A DNA stretch of 64,000 bases, taken from Lactiplantibacillus modestisalitolerans (GTDB lineage Bacteria; Bacillota; Bacilli; Lactobacillales; Lactobacillaceae). Location of the stretch: assembly GCF_005405425.1 (NCBI RefSeq), contig NZ_BJEA01000004.1, positions 62,001-126,000 on the forward strand, given 5' to 3'. The notes under the pieces were generated by a model, which made no database searches, was not told the DNA's origin, and saw nothing but the letters and a program-made list of their open reading frames with translations. The position numbers were made by a program, and so were the translations under genes. This document shows, piece by piece, positions 32,276 to 39,979 of this stretch; the stretch's first letter is position 1; each line of letters opens with the position of its first letter.

Positions 32276-32317
32276 TTAAGAGTTAGTGTTAGGTCACAAA
32301 TCAAAGAGGGGTTTAAG

Positions 32318-33214
32318 ATGAGAATATTGGGAGAGAAAGTTCGTCAGTTTCGGAAGCGCAAAGGTATGTCACAAAAGGAGCTTGCGGAGGGAATTTGTAC
32401 GCAGGCAACGATTAGTTTAATCGAGAAAAAGAGTAAGATTCCCAGCATGAAAATCATGATGAAAATCTGTAATCGATTAGGAATTCGTTTGGCCGAAGTG
32501 ATTATTGAAAACGATGATCAGTTATACCGGACCTTTAAAAAAATTGATTTATTGATTCGACATACCCAGTTAACCGAAGCGCAGACGGTCTTTAATAAGA
32601 TCCGGCCGAAGCAGTTACGAAGCAATAATGATAAGAAGCAGTACTATTACTACGAAGGATACTTACAACTGGTTTTAAACGATAACGCGGATGAAGCCAT
32701 CTTCAACTTTGGGATGTTATTGAACCAGTTCGTCAAGTCGAATCACGATATGTTTGCGATTTTGGCTACGTTGGGGACCGGGCTTGCGTACGAACGTAAG
32801 CAGGCTTACGATAAGGCCGAAATCTTTGTGAAGCAGGCCGTGGCGACCTTGCATACGATGGATGCGCAGGCCGTTCCCATGGGGGATGACGACTACTTAC
32901 AAAATGAAATTTTGATTTATGCTTCCGCGGCGCAACTTTACGCCAAGATTAATTTCCCAGAAGAAGCACTGGAATTAATTGATCTGGCCCTCAAGAAGGC
33001 CCAGGATAGTCAGTCGTTATACTTGTTAGACCGGTTGTACGCCCAAAAGGCGGCCAACGAAGTGGTTCTCAACAACGTTCAGTCGGCCCACGACCACTAT
33101 TACGTGGCCTACGCCTTGAGCTTGGTGACGCATAACGAACCGTTAACGCAAAAGATTATTAAGGAAATGGCGGAATACCACATTGCACCATTAAAAGTGG
33201 CTAACGAAGCCTAG
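32318..33214 (+). CDS. XRE-family regulator with TPR-like domain (RNPP/Rgg/PlcR-type architecture)
   Basis: The N-terminal helix-turn-helix (about residues 5-60) contains VRQFRKRKGMSQKELAEGICTQATISLIE. The remaining 240 residues are helical repeats resembling the TPR domains of peptide-sensing RNPP regulators. I chose ATG 32318 (MRILGEKVRQF), 298 residues, with AGAGGGG upstream. No convincing pheromone precursor with signal peptide was found on either side, so peptide sensing is inferred from architecture only. It has its own promoter and an attenuator-like leader. Confidence 0.8.
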   Translation: MRILGEKVRQFRKRKGMSQKELAEGICTQATISLIEKKSKIPSMKIMMKICNRLGIRLAEVIIENDDQLYRTFKKIDLLIRHTQLTEAQTVFNKIRPKQLRSNNDKKQYYYYEGYLQLVLNDNADEAIFNFGMLLNQFVKSNHDMFAILATLGTGLAYERKQAYDKAEIFVKQAVATLHTMDAQAVPMGDDDYLQNEILIYASAAQLYAKINFPEEALELIDLALKKAQDSQSLYLLDRLYAQKAANEVVLNNVQSAHDHYYVAYALSLVTHNEPLTQKIIKEMAEYHIAPLKVANEA

Positions 33215-33250
33215 TTAGGTGGTAATTCGCTTAACGTGACAGTTAAACAG

Positions 33251-33290
33251 AGGGGGCACGGTTCCGATGGAGCGGTGGCCCTTCTTTTAT
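33251..33290 (+). terminator. Probable terminator after the regulator
   Basis: AGGGGGCAC pairs with GTGGCCCTT with one mismatch (33251-33283), then CTTTTATT. Confidence 0.55.
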
Positions 33291-33367
33291 TACCGCGTCC
33301 GAATGAGCCAAGTTTGGCTTGCTTCAGGGGGGCGGTTCAACGAATTTTTTAAAAAAGGATTGATGAT

Positions 33368-34450
33368 TTGCAGTGTCAAAATTGTGGGGCGCAGAATAAA
33401 CCAGACGCTCAAACTTGTCGGGTCTGTGGCGAGCCGCTAACCGAAACGCGGCTTAGTCGGCGGGCGCACCGCCACCGTGAAGCTAGCCAGCCCGCGACCC
33501 AGCGGCAGTATGCCTGGGGACTGGGCCTAGTGTTACTCGTCGTCATTGCGCTTGGCGGCTGGTGGCTCCATTTACGAGCGGGAGAAACGACGTCGGCAAC
33601 GTCCACCCCAACGGCTAGTCAGGCTAGCGCGCCAGCAACTTCAAAACCGGCGGCAACTTTTCCAACCGCGGCCGTTCGCCAACGTGTTCAGTCGCAGGTC
33701 GTCAACTTGGCGGGAACGACCTCGGTGGCGGTCCGTGCTACTAGTGGCCGTGGCCAAGTTGTGCACAATAACCGGCAGCAACGTGCAGCCGGATTAGCCG
33801 AATTATTCGTGCTGGCAGCCGTTTATCAGCAGGCCCAAACGGGTAAGTTAACGCTGACGCAACGGGTAACGCTCCAGGCGCAGGACCGCGTCGCCGGAAC
33901 CGGCCAACTCCAAACAATGCCCGCGGGGAGTCGGTTTACGGTCGCAAACCTGGCGAAGCGGATGATTGTTGATAGTGATAATACCGCGACCAATTTACTG
34001 ATTGATCAGTTGGGAGGCGTCACCGCGACGCAGCGGGTGATTCAGCAACTTGGATTTACCAAAACGGAACTGAACCGGAAAATGATGGATACGAGCGCGC
34101 TCAAAGCGGGGCGCGATAATCAAACGACTGTCAATGACGTGGCGGCGTTGCTCCGGCAATTGTACCGGGGAACGCTGGTTGCCAAAACGGCGGATCAAAC
34201 GATGTTAAAATTACTGAAACAAACGCAGGGGCCGTCGAATTTGGGTGCCAACTTGCCAAGTAGCGCCACCGTTTACCACTTAGCCGGTACGTACCCGAGC
34301 TACGGGGTGCAAAACGAGGCCGCGATTGTGCAGAACCGGCACGGCGCCTTCGTGGTCGTTATGCTAGCTGAAAACGGGCAGGCGCAGGCCCAAACGAAGC
34401 GGATGCGCCAGTTGGGTCAGGAACTGACCCAAACGTTACTGACGCGTTGA
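33368..34450 (+). CDS. Zinc-ribbon, membrane-anchored class A beta-lactamase-fold protein, apparently non-catalytic
   Basis: An N-terminal zinc ribbon has Cys3, Cys6, Cys17 and Cys20; a membrane helix spans about 48-68; a Ser/Thr/Ala linker follows; and a penicillin-recognising domain covers about 105-360. Family landmarks align well, but where serine hydrolases have SxxK this protein has G142-L-A-E145 (RAAGLAELF), and KTG reads L305-A-G307 (YHLAGTYPSYG). Only SDN (203-205) is intact. The reading frame is full length, so this looks like a conserved pseudoenzyme (binding, scaffold or sensor role), not a drug-degrading enzyme. The start is TTG 33368, after AAAGGA. Confidence 0.78.
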   Translation: MQCQNCGAQNKPDAQTCRVCGEPLTETRLSRRAHRHREASQPATQRQYAWGLGLVLLVVIALGGWWLHLRAGETTSATSTPTASQASAPATSKPAATFPTAAVRQRVQSQVVNLAGTTSVAVRATSGRGQVVHNNRQQRAAGLAELFVLAAVYQQAQTGKLTLTQRVTLQAQDRVAGTGQLQTMPAGSRFTVANLAKRMIVDSDNTATNLLIDQLGGVTATQRVIQQLGFTKTELNRKMMDTSALKAGRDNQTTVNDVAALLRQLYRGTLVAKTADQTMLKLLKQTQGPSNLGANLPSSATVYHLAGTYPSYGVQNEAAIVQNRHGAFVVVMLAENGQAQAQTKRMRQLGQELTQTLLTR

Positions 34451-34456
34451 TTTAAG

Positions 34457-34582
34457 GGTTCTGTATCAAGTGGTGTTGAGATTTCGCCGGTAGCGGGTGT
34501 CACCGGTTGGCTGGAACACTGTGGGTATCGCTTTGAGCTCACGGGGGAATCCCACCTCCGCTACTGGCTAGTCTTGCCTTAA
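34457..34582 (+). repeat. Dispersed repeat family 1, copy B (internally deleted)
   Basis: Contains both ends of the family 1 element: CACCGGTTGGCTGGAACACTG with GAGCTCAC on the left, and CTCCGCTACTGGCTAG with CCTTAAT on the right. The internal hairpins of the full copy at 41171-41382 are missing. It fills much of the 314-bp gap between the beta-lactamase-like gene and uspA; the rest (34583-34724) shows nothing clear. Confidence 0.65.
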
Positions 34583-34724
34583 TATGAGGCTTTGCGGTTT
34601 ACTTTAGTTTGTTTCAACTGATGAAGCTGGCAAGCATAATGCTTTTTTTGAAAACTTAATTGGCATTTTTTAGCAGATCAACACCATAGATCAGCGAACC
34701 GATTTAAAAGTTAATCAAACACCG

Positions 34725-34754
34725 AAAAAAGGACTGGCTAAAAGCCAGTCCTTT
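34725..34754 (-). terminator. Intrinsic terminator of uspA
   Basis: AAAGGACTGGCT / AGCCAGTCCTTT hairpin with a run of T on the minus strand. Confidence 0.88.
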
Positions 34755-34764
34755 GAGGTTTCAC

Positions 34765-35250
34765 TTACTTTTTCTTGGGCTTAGGTGCGGGCTTGTTTTC
34801 CAAGTCAGTCCGAACAACGAGCACGTCGCAAACGGCCATCCGGGTAACGTATTCCGTTACCGAACCAATCAGGAGTCGTTCCACCGCATTTAACCCGGTG
34901 GCCCCGATCATGATTAAATCAACGTCGAGATCCTTTGGAACGTCGCGCGCGATAATGGTCTTGGGAGCGCCGTATTCAATTGAATAGTCAACGTTATCCA
35001 AACCTTCCGCCTTGGCTTCGGCAACGTACTTATCCAAAGTTTTTTGGGCGGTATCCGTCACTTGTTCGACCATCGTGGTATCAAAACTGGAAATGTTTTG
35101 AAAAGCGCGGGTGTCAACGACGTGAACCATGTGCACCGTCGCTTCTGGACCGTTCCGCTTTGCCACGGCGACCGCTTTTTTGAATGCTAATTCCGCTTCG
35201 TAAGAACCATCAACGGGAACTAAGATGTGTTGGTATTGTTGTAACATCAT
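34765..35250 (-). CDS. Universal stress protein, UspA family
   Basis: Single-domain universal stress protein with an ATP-binding motif: GATGLNAVERLLIGSVTEYV (G-2x-G-9x-G-S/T) in the C-terminal half and VPVDGS near the N terminus. The start is ATG 35250 (162 residues) after GAGGGGTGA; ATG 35247 is equally possible. It is second in a minus-strand unit after a small membrane protein, downstream of 6S RNA. The Lys-rich tail (KPAPKPKKK) is unusual but does not disturb the fold. Its cellular client is unknown. Confidence 0.85.
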   Translation of the reverse strand: MMLQQYQHILVPVDGSYEAELAFKKAVAVAKRNGPEATVHMVHVVDTRAFQNISSFDTTMVEQVTDTAQKTLDKYVAEAKAEGLDNVDYSIEYGAPKTIIARDVPKDLDVDLIMIGATGLNAVERLLIGSVTEYVTRMAVCDVLVVRTDLENKPAPKPKKK

Positions 35251-35313
35251 TCTCACCCCTCAATACTTGATACTTATATTGTAAAGGTTTTCGCAAAAAA
35301 TAAAAAGCGTTTT

Positions 35314-35598
35314 CTACCGGATTTGCATAAAACTGATTAAAAGTAGTCCAACCGCCATCATGATTAAACAGCCGCTGGCTAGTACGAGGGCGATCAACAT
35401 GGTATTTTGGTCAAAAATCGAGTAGGCACTCGCAAGCGCAACCACCAGCATTAGGCTACCGCCGTAGCGGGCAACGTGTTTGACGGTCAGTGAGCGGTTG
35501 GGGTCGAAGAGTAAAAAGGGCCGGGACTGATGGGCAAGCAGGTAAGCTCCTAATCCGGCGGCAATCAGGGTATAGACAATCAATAGTAAAGTAATCAA
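35314..35598 (-). CDS. Small integral membrane protein, unknown
   Basis: I do not recognise this 95-residue protein. It has three hydrophobic segments (about residues 2-22, 45-65 and 70-90) with a short polar loop RPFLLFDPNRSLTVKHVARYGG between the first two. The start is TTG 35598, with GGAAGG upstream. It lies 57-63 bases ahead of uspA on the same strand and is probably cotranscribed with it. Confidence 0.65.
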   Translation of the reverse strand: MITLLLIVYTLIAAGLGAYLLAHQSRPFLLFDPNRSLTVKHVARYGGSLMLVVALASAYSIFDQNTMLIALVLASGCLIMMAVGLLLISFMQIR

Positions 35599-35689
35599 AT
35601 TAGCATCCTTCCTTTAAGGGGGGCGGTTGGGCCAAGTTTGCGCGCACGCGCACAAAGTGACTTAGACCAATCAAAAAATTAATCGTTCA

Positions 35690-35717
35690 AATAAAAAGGG
35701 CCAGGAACGAGTCCTGA
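35690..35717 (-). terminator. Intrinsic terminator of the 6S RNA transcript
   Basis: CAGGA/TCCTG hairpin (35702-35716) followed on the minus strand by CCCTTTTTATTT. A second short hairpin, CGGAAGC/GCTTCCG (35722-35737), precedes it. Confidence 0.75.
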
Positions 35718-35734
35718 CCAACGGAAGCAAGCTT

Positions 35735-35928
35735 CCGGAAAAACTAGTGGTGCCGTTAACCGCCCTTCAGTATTGACCCGCTTCTACGCAGGTGGGATGA
35801 GCTGACTAGCGCTCTAACTACCAAAGGATAAGGCTTGTTATAATAACTAGCTAACACTCTTCCCAAAGTGATATTACTTGTTCGGCAACACTTTGTTTAG
35901 GGCAATGCGCACACCTTAGTAATTTCGA
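35735..35928 (-). ncRNA. ssrS: 6S RNA
   Basis: About 194 nt on the minus strand. It folds by eye as an irregular rod closed by complementary ends: CGAAA...ACTA..GGTG near the 5' end pairs with CACC..TAGTTTTTCCG at the 3' end. Next come TTGCCCT pairing with AGGGCGG, a large purine-rich central bubble, and an apical stem around TTAGCTA/TAGTTAG. 6S RNA mimics an open promoter and binds sigma-A RNA polymerase. Its position beside rarA is, as I recall, usual in lactobacilli. Ends are estimated from promoter and pairing. No coding potential is seen in this 377-bp gap. Confidence 0.78.
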
Positions 35929-35933
35929 CTATT

Positions 35934-35962
35934 AGTCTAGCATAGACCAATTAAAGTTGCAA
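35934..35962 (-). promoter_or_regulatory. Promoter of 6S RNA
   Basis: Minus-strand TTGCAA (35957-35962), 17-base spacer, TAGACT (35934-35939). Predicted start near 35927. Confidence 0.75.
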
Positions 35963-35975
35963 TAATTGGCGCGTT

Positions 35976-37256
35976 TTAACGGTTCCGCGCGTTGGCTTGC
36001 AATAGCTTTTGATACTGCTCGCCCAGCGCAGTTTCGTAGCGCCCGTTTTGTTTCGGTTGATAATACTGGTCATGCTTAATGGCGTCGGGAAGGTACTGCT
36101 GGGCGACCCAATCCCCCGGATGATTGTGGGGAAAGTCGTAACCGACCCCGTGACCCAACTTTTCGGCGCCCTTGTAATGCGCATCCTTTAAATGGGCTGG
36201 AATATCACCAAAGTGGCCCGCCTGGACCTTAGTAATGGCCGCGTCGACCGCACTAATCCCGGAATCGGATTTTGGTGACAGCGCCAGCTCAATCACGGCG
36301 TCGGCGAGTGGAATGCGAGCTTCTGGAAACCCAAGTTGATCGGCGGCTTGGACCGCCGCAACCGTGTGGGTGCAGGCTGGCGGGTTCGCTAAGCCCACGT
36401 CTTCGTAAGCAATGACCATTAAGCGACGCATGATACTTTTAAGGTCGCCCGCTTCTACTAATCGGGCTAGGTAGTGGAGGGCGGCGTTAACGTCCGAGCC
36501 GCGAATTGACTTTTGAAACGCGGAAATAACGTCGTAGTGCGCGTCGCCGTCCTTGTCCGCCGACAGGGCCTTTTTCTGGAGACACTCTTCGATAATGGGC
36601 TGGGTAATTGTGATGGTGCCGTCAGTGGCCGCTGGTGTCGATAGTACGGCCAACTCAAGCCCGTTTAACGCGCTACGCAAATCACCATTCGTGGCGGTAC
36701 ACAGGTGGTGCATGGCGGCGGGGTCGACGGTCACGTTTTGCTGGCCCAACCCGTTTTTTTCATCGGTTAAAGCCCGCTCAACCGCTTGCTCAATGTCCGC
36801 GGGAGTGAGGGGAAAGACTTGAAAAATTTGGGTTCGGCTTCGAATGGCCGGGTTAATGCTAATATACGGATTCTCGGTAGTCGCCCCGATTAAAATAATT
36901 CGGCCGCTTTCTAAGTGTGGTAACAAAAAGTCCTGTTTAGTTTTATCTAACCGGTGAATTTCATCTAGTAACAGAATGACGGTGCCGCTCATTTTAGCTT
37001 CTTCGGCAACGATTTGGAGTTGCTTTTTACTATCGGTCGCCGCGTTGAGCATCCGAAAAGCGTACTTCGTTGAACCGGCAATGGCACTGGCAATACTAGT
37101 TTTACCGGTGCCCGGCGGCCCGTACAAGATCATTGAGGACAGTCGCTTGGCGGTGACCATCCGAGCGATGATTTTACCGGGTCCGACGAGTTGCTGTTGG
37201 CCGACCACGTCTTCGATCGTTTTTGGTCGCATGCGGTAGGCTAATGGTTGTTGCAT
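35976..37256 (-). CDS. rarA: Replication-associated recombination protein RarA
   Basis: AAA+ ATPase related to clamp loaders and RuvB that acts at stalled replication forks. Walker A is GPPGTGKT (46-53), Walker B is LLLDEIHRLD, sensor 1 is IGATTENPY, and the C-terminal helical domain contains ARLVEAGDLKSIMRRLMVIAYEDVGLANP. Start ATG 37256 (MQQPLAYRMRP), 426 residues, after AAGGAAGGGG; an upstream in-frame start is not supported. A minus-strand TATAAT lies at 37295-37300. Confidence 0.95.
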   Translation of the reverse strand: MQQPLAYRMRPKTIEDVVGQQQLVGPGKIIARMVTAKRLSSMILYGPPGTGKTSIASAIAGSTKYAFRMLNAATDSKKQLQIVAEEAKMSGTVILLLDEIHRLDKTKQDFLLPHLESGRIILIGATTENPYISINPAIRSRTQIFQVFPLTPADIEQAVERALTDEKNGLGQQNVTVDPAAMHHLCTATNGDLRSALNGLELAVLSTPAATDGTITITQPIIEECLQKKALSADKDGDAHYDVISAFQKSIRGSDVNAALHYLARLVEAGDLKSIMRRLMVIAYEDVGLANPPACTHTVAAVQAADQLGFPEARIPLADAVIELALSPKSDSGISAVDAAITKVQAGHFGDIPAHLKDAHYKGAEKLGHGVGYDFPHNHPGDWVAQQYLPDAIKHDQYYQPKQNGRYETALGEQYQKLLQANARNR

Positions 37257-37380
37257 GTTTTTTTGACCCCTTCCTTGCAAAACTAGTCGCAACTATTATA
37301 GCATTTAGAATGATGGCCGCCGAATAATCAGTTTAAGTGGGTGACCGTGGGTTTAAATTTAACGGATAGGAATTGATAAA

Positions 37381-39546
37381 ATGGAATTAGATGCGATTGG
37401 AAAAGCGATCGTTAAGGATCACTTAGTGCCGTTGCTGAGCCAAACGAGTTTTGGTTTGGAAGTCACGATGCAACGAGTTGACGATCATGGACAATTAGCC
37501 ACGACGGCGGCGCCTAGTGCGCTGGGGGCGCTAGGAAAAAATCGCCAGGTCCGCGTCGGCACCACGCCCGGACAATTAGAATTAGTCACGCCCGCGATGC
37601 GGCAATTACCGGACTTAATGGCCTACCTAACCGGTTTAAATGCGAGCGTTCGCCGGTGCTTGGCTTCGGACGAAGCCCTGTGGCCGTTAGCGAGTGCGCC
37701 GCTCAAAGCGCCAGCGGCAACCAGCCAGACGCACGTTAACCTCAGTGTCAGCGAGCAGTTGCTGAGCCGGCTGTATAACGACCAGTTTCATCAGCAGTTT
37801 GCCAGCTACGTCGCGTTTCGCAACGCGGTTTATATTAAGGTCGCCCAGGGGCTCGTTCGGATGAACTGGCTGCTCCAGTACCTGTTCGGGGCGGCGCCGG
37901 CTGTCCGCGTGGACGATACCACTAGTAAACGCCAGCGCAGTGCCGTCCAGGCGGCGCGTCAACGGCAATTTGCAGCTGACTATGCGTCGGTCGATACCTA
38001 CGTTCAAGGGCTTCAAGCCGCGGTGAAAAAGGGAACGTTAACCGCACCCAGTGCCTTTGACGGCGTTGTTCGATTGCGCGGTGCCGGCTCACTAGCCGAA
38101 CTGCCAACTCAGGGCGTTTACTACCTAGAATTTCGCGGTTTAGATTTAGATCCAACCACGCCAACCGGGGTCGATCAAAACGCACTGGCGTTTATCCAGT
38201 TACTGGTGGCTTATTTCGTGATGATGCCGGGACTGCCACCTAAGATGGTAGCGCAGGTTGACCAGCAGGCGCGCGCGCTCAGTACGCAACTAACGACTGA
38301 AAACCCAACGACCGCCAGTGCGCAGGCCGTTCCCGCCGTGCAAGTCTTGGACGCGTTAAAGCACTTTGCGAGCGCCAACGGCCTGCCGGCGGCGACGCAG
38401 GTCCTACTGGCGCACCTCAAGCAACGGGTCAGTGACCCTAAAAAGACCCCCAGTGCCCAGTTAGCGCGGCAAAAGGATTTGTGCGCGTGGGCCCTAACGC
38501 AAGCCCAACAATATCAAGAAGCTGCGCAAGCGCAACCGTTTAGTTTGCCAGGCTTCACGCAGCTTAACTTGGCTAGTCAAATGATGACGCAACGGGCGTT
38601 GGCTCAAGGCATTCAGGTCAGCGTTTTGGATGCTACCAACAACGTCTTACGATTAACGCGGGCTGATCAGGCGCAACTGCTCGTTAACGGCAGCGGGACC
38701 GACTTGAATCCGCAAGCGCTTAGCCGGACGTTGACGCATCGCGTGGCCGCTAAACAGTTGCTGGCCGAACACGGCGCGACCGTCCCGGCCTCCAAAACGT
38801 ACCGTTCGGCTAACCAGTTGATCGATGATTATGATCAATTAGTCGCCGCGGGGGGCATCGTGTTAAAAGCTGCCGACCAAACGCAAGCGGTAGTGGCATT
38901 TCGCATTATGCCGCAACGAGCGCTCTTTGAGCAAGTGGTGCGCCAGTTCTTTGAACGGACCACGACGGTTATCGCCGAAGAATTAATCGTAGCGTCAAGT
39001 TATCGCTTCCTGGTCATTGATGGTCGGGTACGGGCAATCCTGGAACGCATCCCGGCCAACGTGGTGGGGGATGGTCGCAGTTCGATTGAGACGCTCCTAA
39101 CGCGAAAAAATGACCGGACCCTGCGCGGCAAAGCGGGAACCCGCCCGCAGGCCACACTTCAGTTGGGAACGGTTGAGCGTTACCGACTCGCATCTTACCA
39201 CTTAACGTTGGCTTCGGTGGTGAGTCGCGGGACGCAGGTCCTATTGCGCGAAGACGCCACCTTTGTCAACGGGGCTGACCTGTTAGACGTGACCGATGAA
39301 ATGGACGCTTCTTACGTGCAGGCGGTTGAAACGTTAACGACCCAACTTGGTTTACGGGTTGCCGGGGTGGACGTGATGATTCCAAACTTGTACGCCCCGC
39401 TAACCCCTGAACATCCTGAAATGGCGGTAACTTTGGGGATTCACACGGCTCCAGCACTGGCACCCCACGAATTTCCAAGCTTTGGGACGGCCCGTCCGGT
39501 GGCCGACCAGCTATTGGCGACGCTGTTTACGCCCAGCGACAACTGA
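37381..39546 (+). CDS. GshF-like fusion (glutamate-cysteine ligase plus ATP-grasp), active sites eroded
   Basis: The 721-residue protein has the layout of bifunctional GshF: gamma-glutamylcysteine ligase domain (about 1-430) plus ATP-grasp glutathione synthetase domain (about 450-721). Several catalytic positions are changed. In the ligase domain Glu27 (FGLE) and Glu67 (GQLELVTP) remain, but the second metal-site glutamate is Thr29, the following aspartate is Gly60, and the Tyr-Gly-Arg-Gln-Ser-Gly stretch before HVN is about 29 residues shorter than in the paralogue at 52058. In the ATP-grasp domain the E-A-N-F-N-P motif reads G-I-H-T-A-P. No frameshift is present. I infer a divergent or non-catalytic GshF relative. 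Confidence 0.7.
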   Translation: MELDAIGKAIVKDHLVPLLSQTSFGLEVTMQRVDDHGQLATTAAPSALGALGKNRQVRVGTTPGQLELVTPAMRQLPDLMAYLTGLNASVRRCLASDEALWPLASAPLKAPAATSQTHVNLSVSEQLLSRLYNDQFHQQFASYVAFRNAVYIKVAQGLVRMNWLLQYLFGAAPAVRVDDTTSKRQRSAVQAARQRQFAADYASVDTYVQGLQAAVKKGTLTAPSAFDGVVRLRGAGSLAELPTQGVYYLEFRGLDLDPTTPTGVDQNALAFIQLLVAYFVMMPGLPPKMVAQVDQQARALSTQLTTENPTTASAQAVPAVQVLDALKHFASANGLPAATQVLLAHLKQRVSDPKKTPSAQLARQKDLCAWALTQAQQYQEAAQAQPFSLPGFTQLNLASQMMTQRALAQGIQVSVLDATNNVLRLTRADQAQLLVNGSGTDLNPQALSRTLTHRVAAKQLLAEHGATVPASKTYRSANQLIDDYDQLVAAGGIVLKAADQTQAVVAFRIMPQRALFEQVVRQFFERTTTVIAEELIVASSYRFLVIDGRVRAILERIPANVVGDGRSSIETLLTRKNDRTLRGKAGTRPQATLQLGTVERYRLASYHLTLASVVSRGTQVLLREDATFVNGADLLDVTDEMDASYVQAVETLTTQLGLRVAGVDVMIPNLYAPLTPEHPEMAVTLGIHTAPALAPHEFPSFGTARPVADQLLATLFTPSDN

Positions 39547-39585
39547 TGTAAATAAAACGATTTGACGCGGGTCCGCCCGCTGATG

Positions 39586-39633
39586 AGAGCGAGAACTATT
39601 TAGAAAGCTATCTAAATAGTTCTCGCTCTTTTA
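39586..39633 (+). terminator. Terminator after the gshF-like gene, containing operator O1
   Basis: A perfect 19-bp stem (39586-39604 with 39611-39629) with six-base loop AAGCTA, then TTTT. The loop-proximal part is CTATTTAGA-N6-TCTAAATAG (39596-39619), the same motif as operator O2 56 bp downstream. Its right arm overlaps the -35 region of the sdpR promoter. Confidence 0.85.
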
Positions 39634-39642
39634 AGTTGGCCA

Positions 39643-39677
39643 TGTTATAATCTATTTAGAGATATTTCTAAATAGAT
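39643..39677 (+). promoter_or_regulatory. sdpR promoter and operator O2
   Basis: Extended -10 TGtTATAAT (39643-39651) followed at once by a perfect 11-bp inverted repeat ATCTATTTAGA-N6-TCTAAATAGAT (39650-39677). The core CTATTTAGA-N6-TCTAAATAG is identical to O1. Binding of a dimeric ArsR-type repressor here would block transcription initiation. Confidence 0.8.
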
Positions 39678-39691
39678 TGGATGTGTGGGTG

Positions 39692-39979
39692 ATGGCGCTG
39701 AATCAAACGTTTAAGGCGATTGCGGATCCGGTCCGCCGGCAAATACTGGAAGGCCTCCGCACGCAGCGACAGTCGGCTGGTGAAATTGCCGCCGAATTTC
39801 AGCTTAGCCAAGCAACGGTTTCCTACCACTTAAAATTATTAAAGCAGGCGGGACTCGTTAGCGTTACGAAAGAAAAGAACTTTGTCTATTACGAATTAAA
39901 TGCCAGTGTGTTTGAGGAAATGCTGGCCTGGCTGTACAGTATGCGTCAGGATGAACGGGGGAATCAACGTGAAAAGTAA
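39692..39979 (+). CDS. sdpR: ArsR-family repressor, SdpR type
   Basis: Winged-helix repressor of 95 residues. The opening ALNQTFKAIADPVRRQILEGL is typical of SdpR, and the recognition helix region is LSQATVSYHLKLLKQAGLV. No metal-binding cysteines are present, so it is not a metal sensor. I chose ATG 39692; the upstream in-frame TTG lies inside operator O2. It overlaps the SdpI-like gene by 11 bases. In Bacillus SdpR is titrated by SdpI bound to the SdpC toxin; here no SdpC-like toxin gene is in the window. Confidence 0.88.
   Translation: MALNQTFKAIADPVRRQILEGLRTQRQSAGEIAAEFQLSQATVSYHLKLLKQAGLVSVTKEKNFVYYELNASVFEEMLAWLYSMRQDERGNQREK

Noticed and set aside
33303-33440. Short ORF from ATG 33303 overlapping the zinc-ribbon gene start, considered as a peptide signal
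   Set aside because: No ribosome binding site precedes it; it reads through the zinc-ribbon coding sequence in another frame.
34583-34724. Spacer downstream of repeat copy B considered as another small RNA
   Set aside because: No promoter or strong hairpin other than the uspA terminator could be identified.
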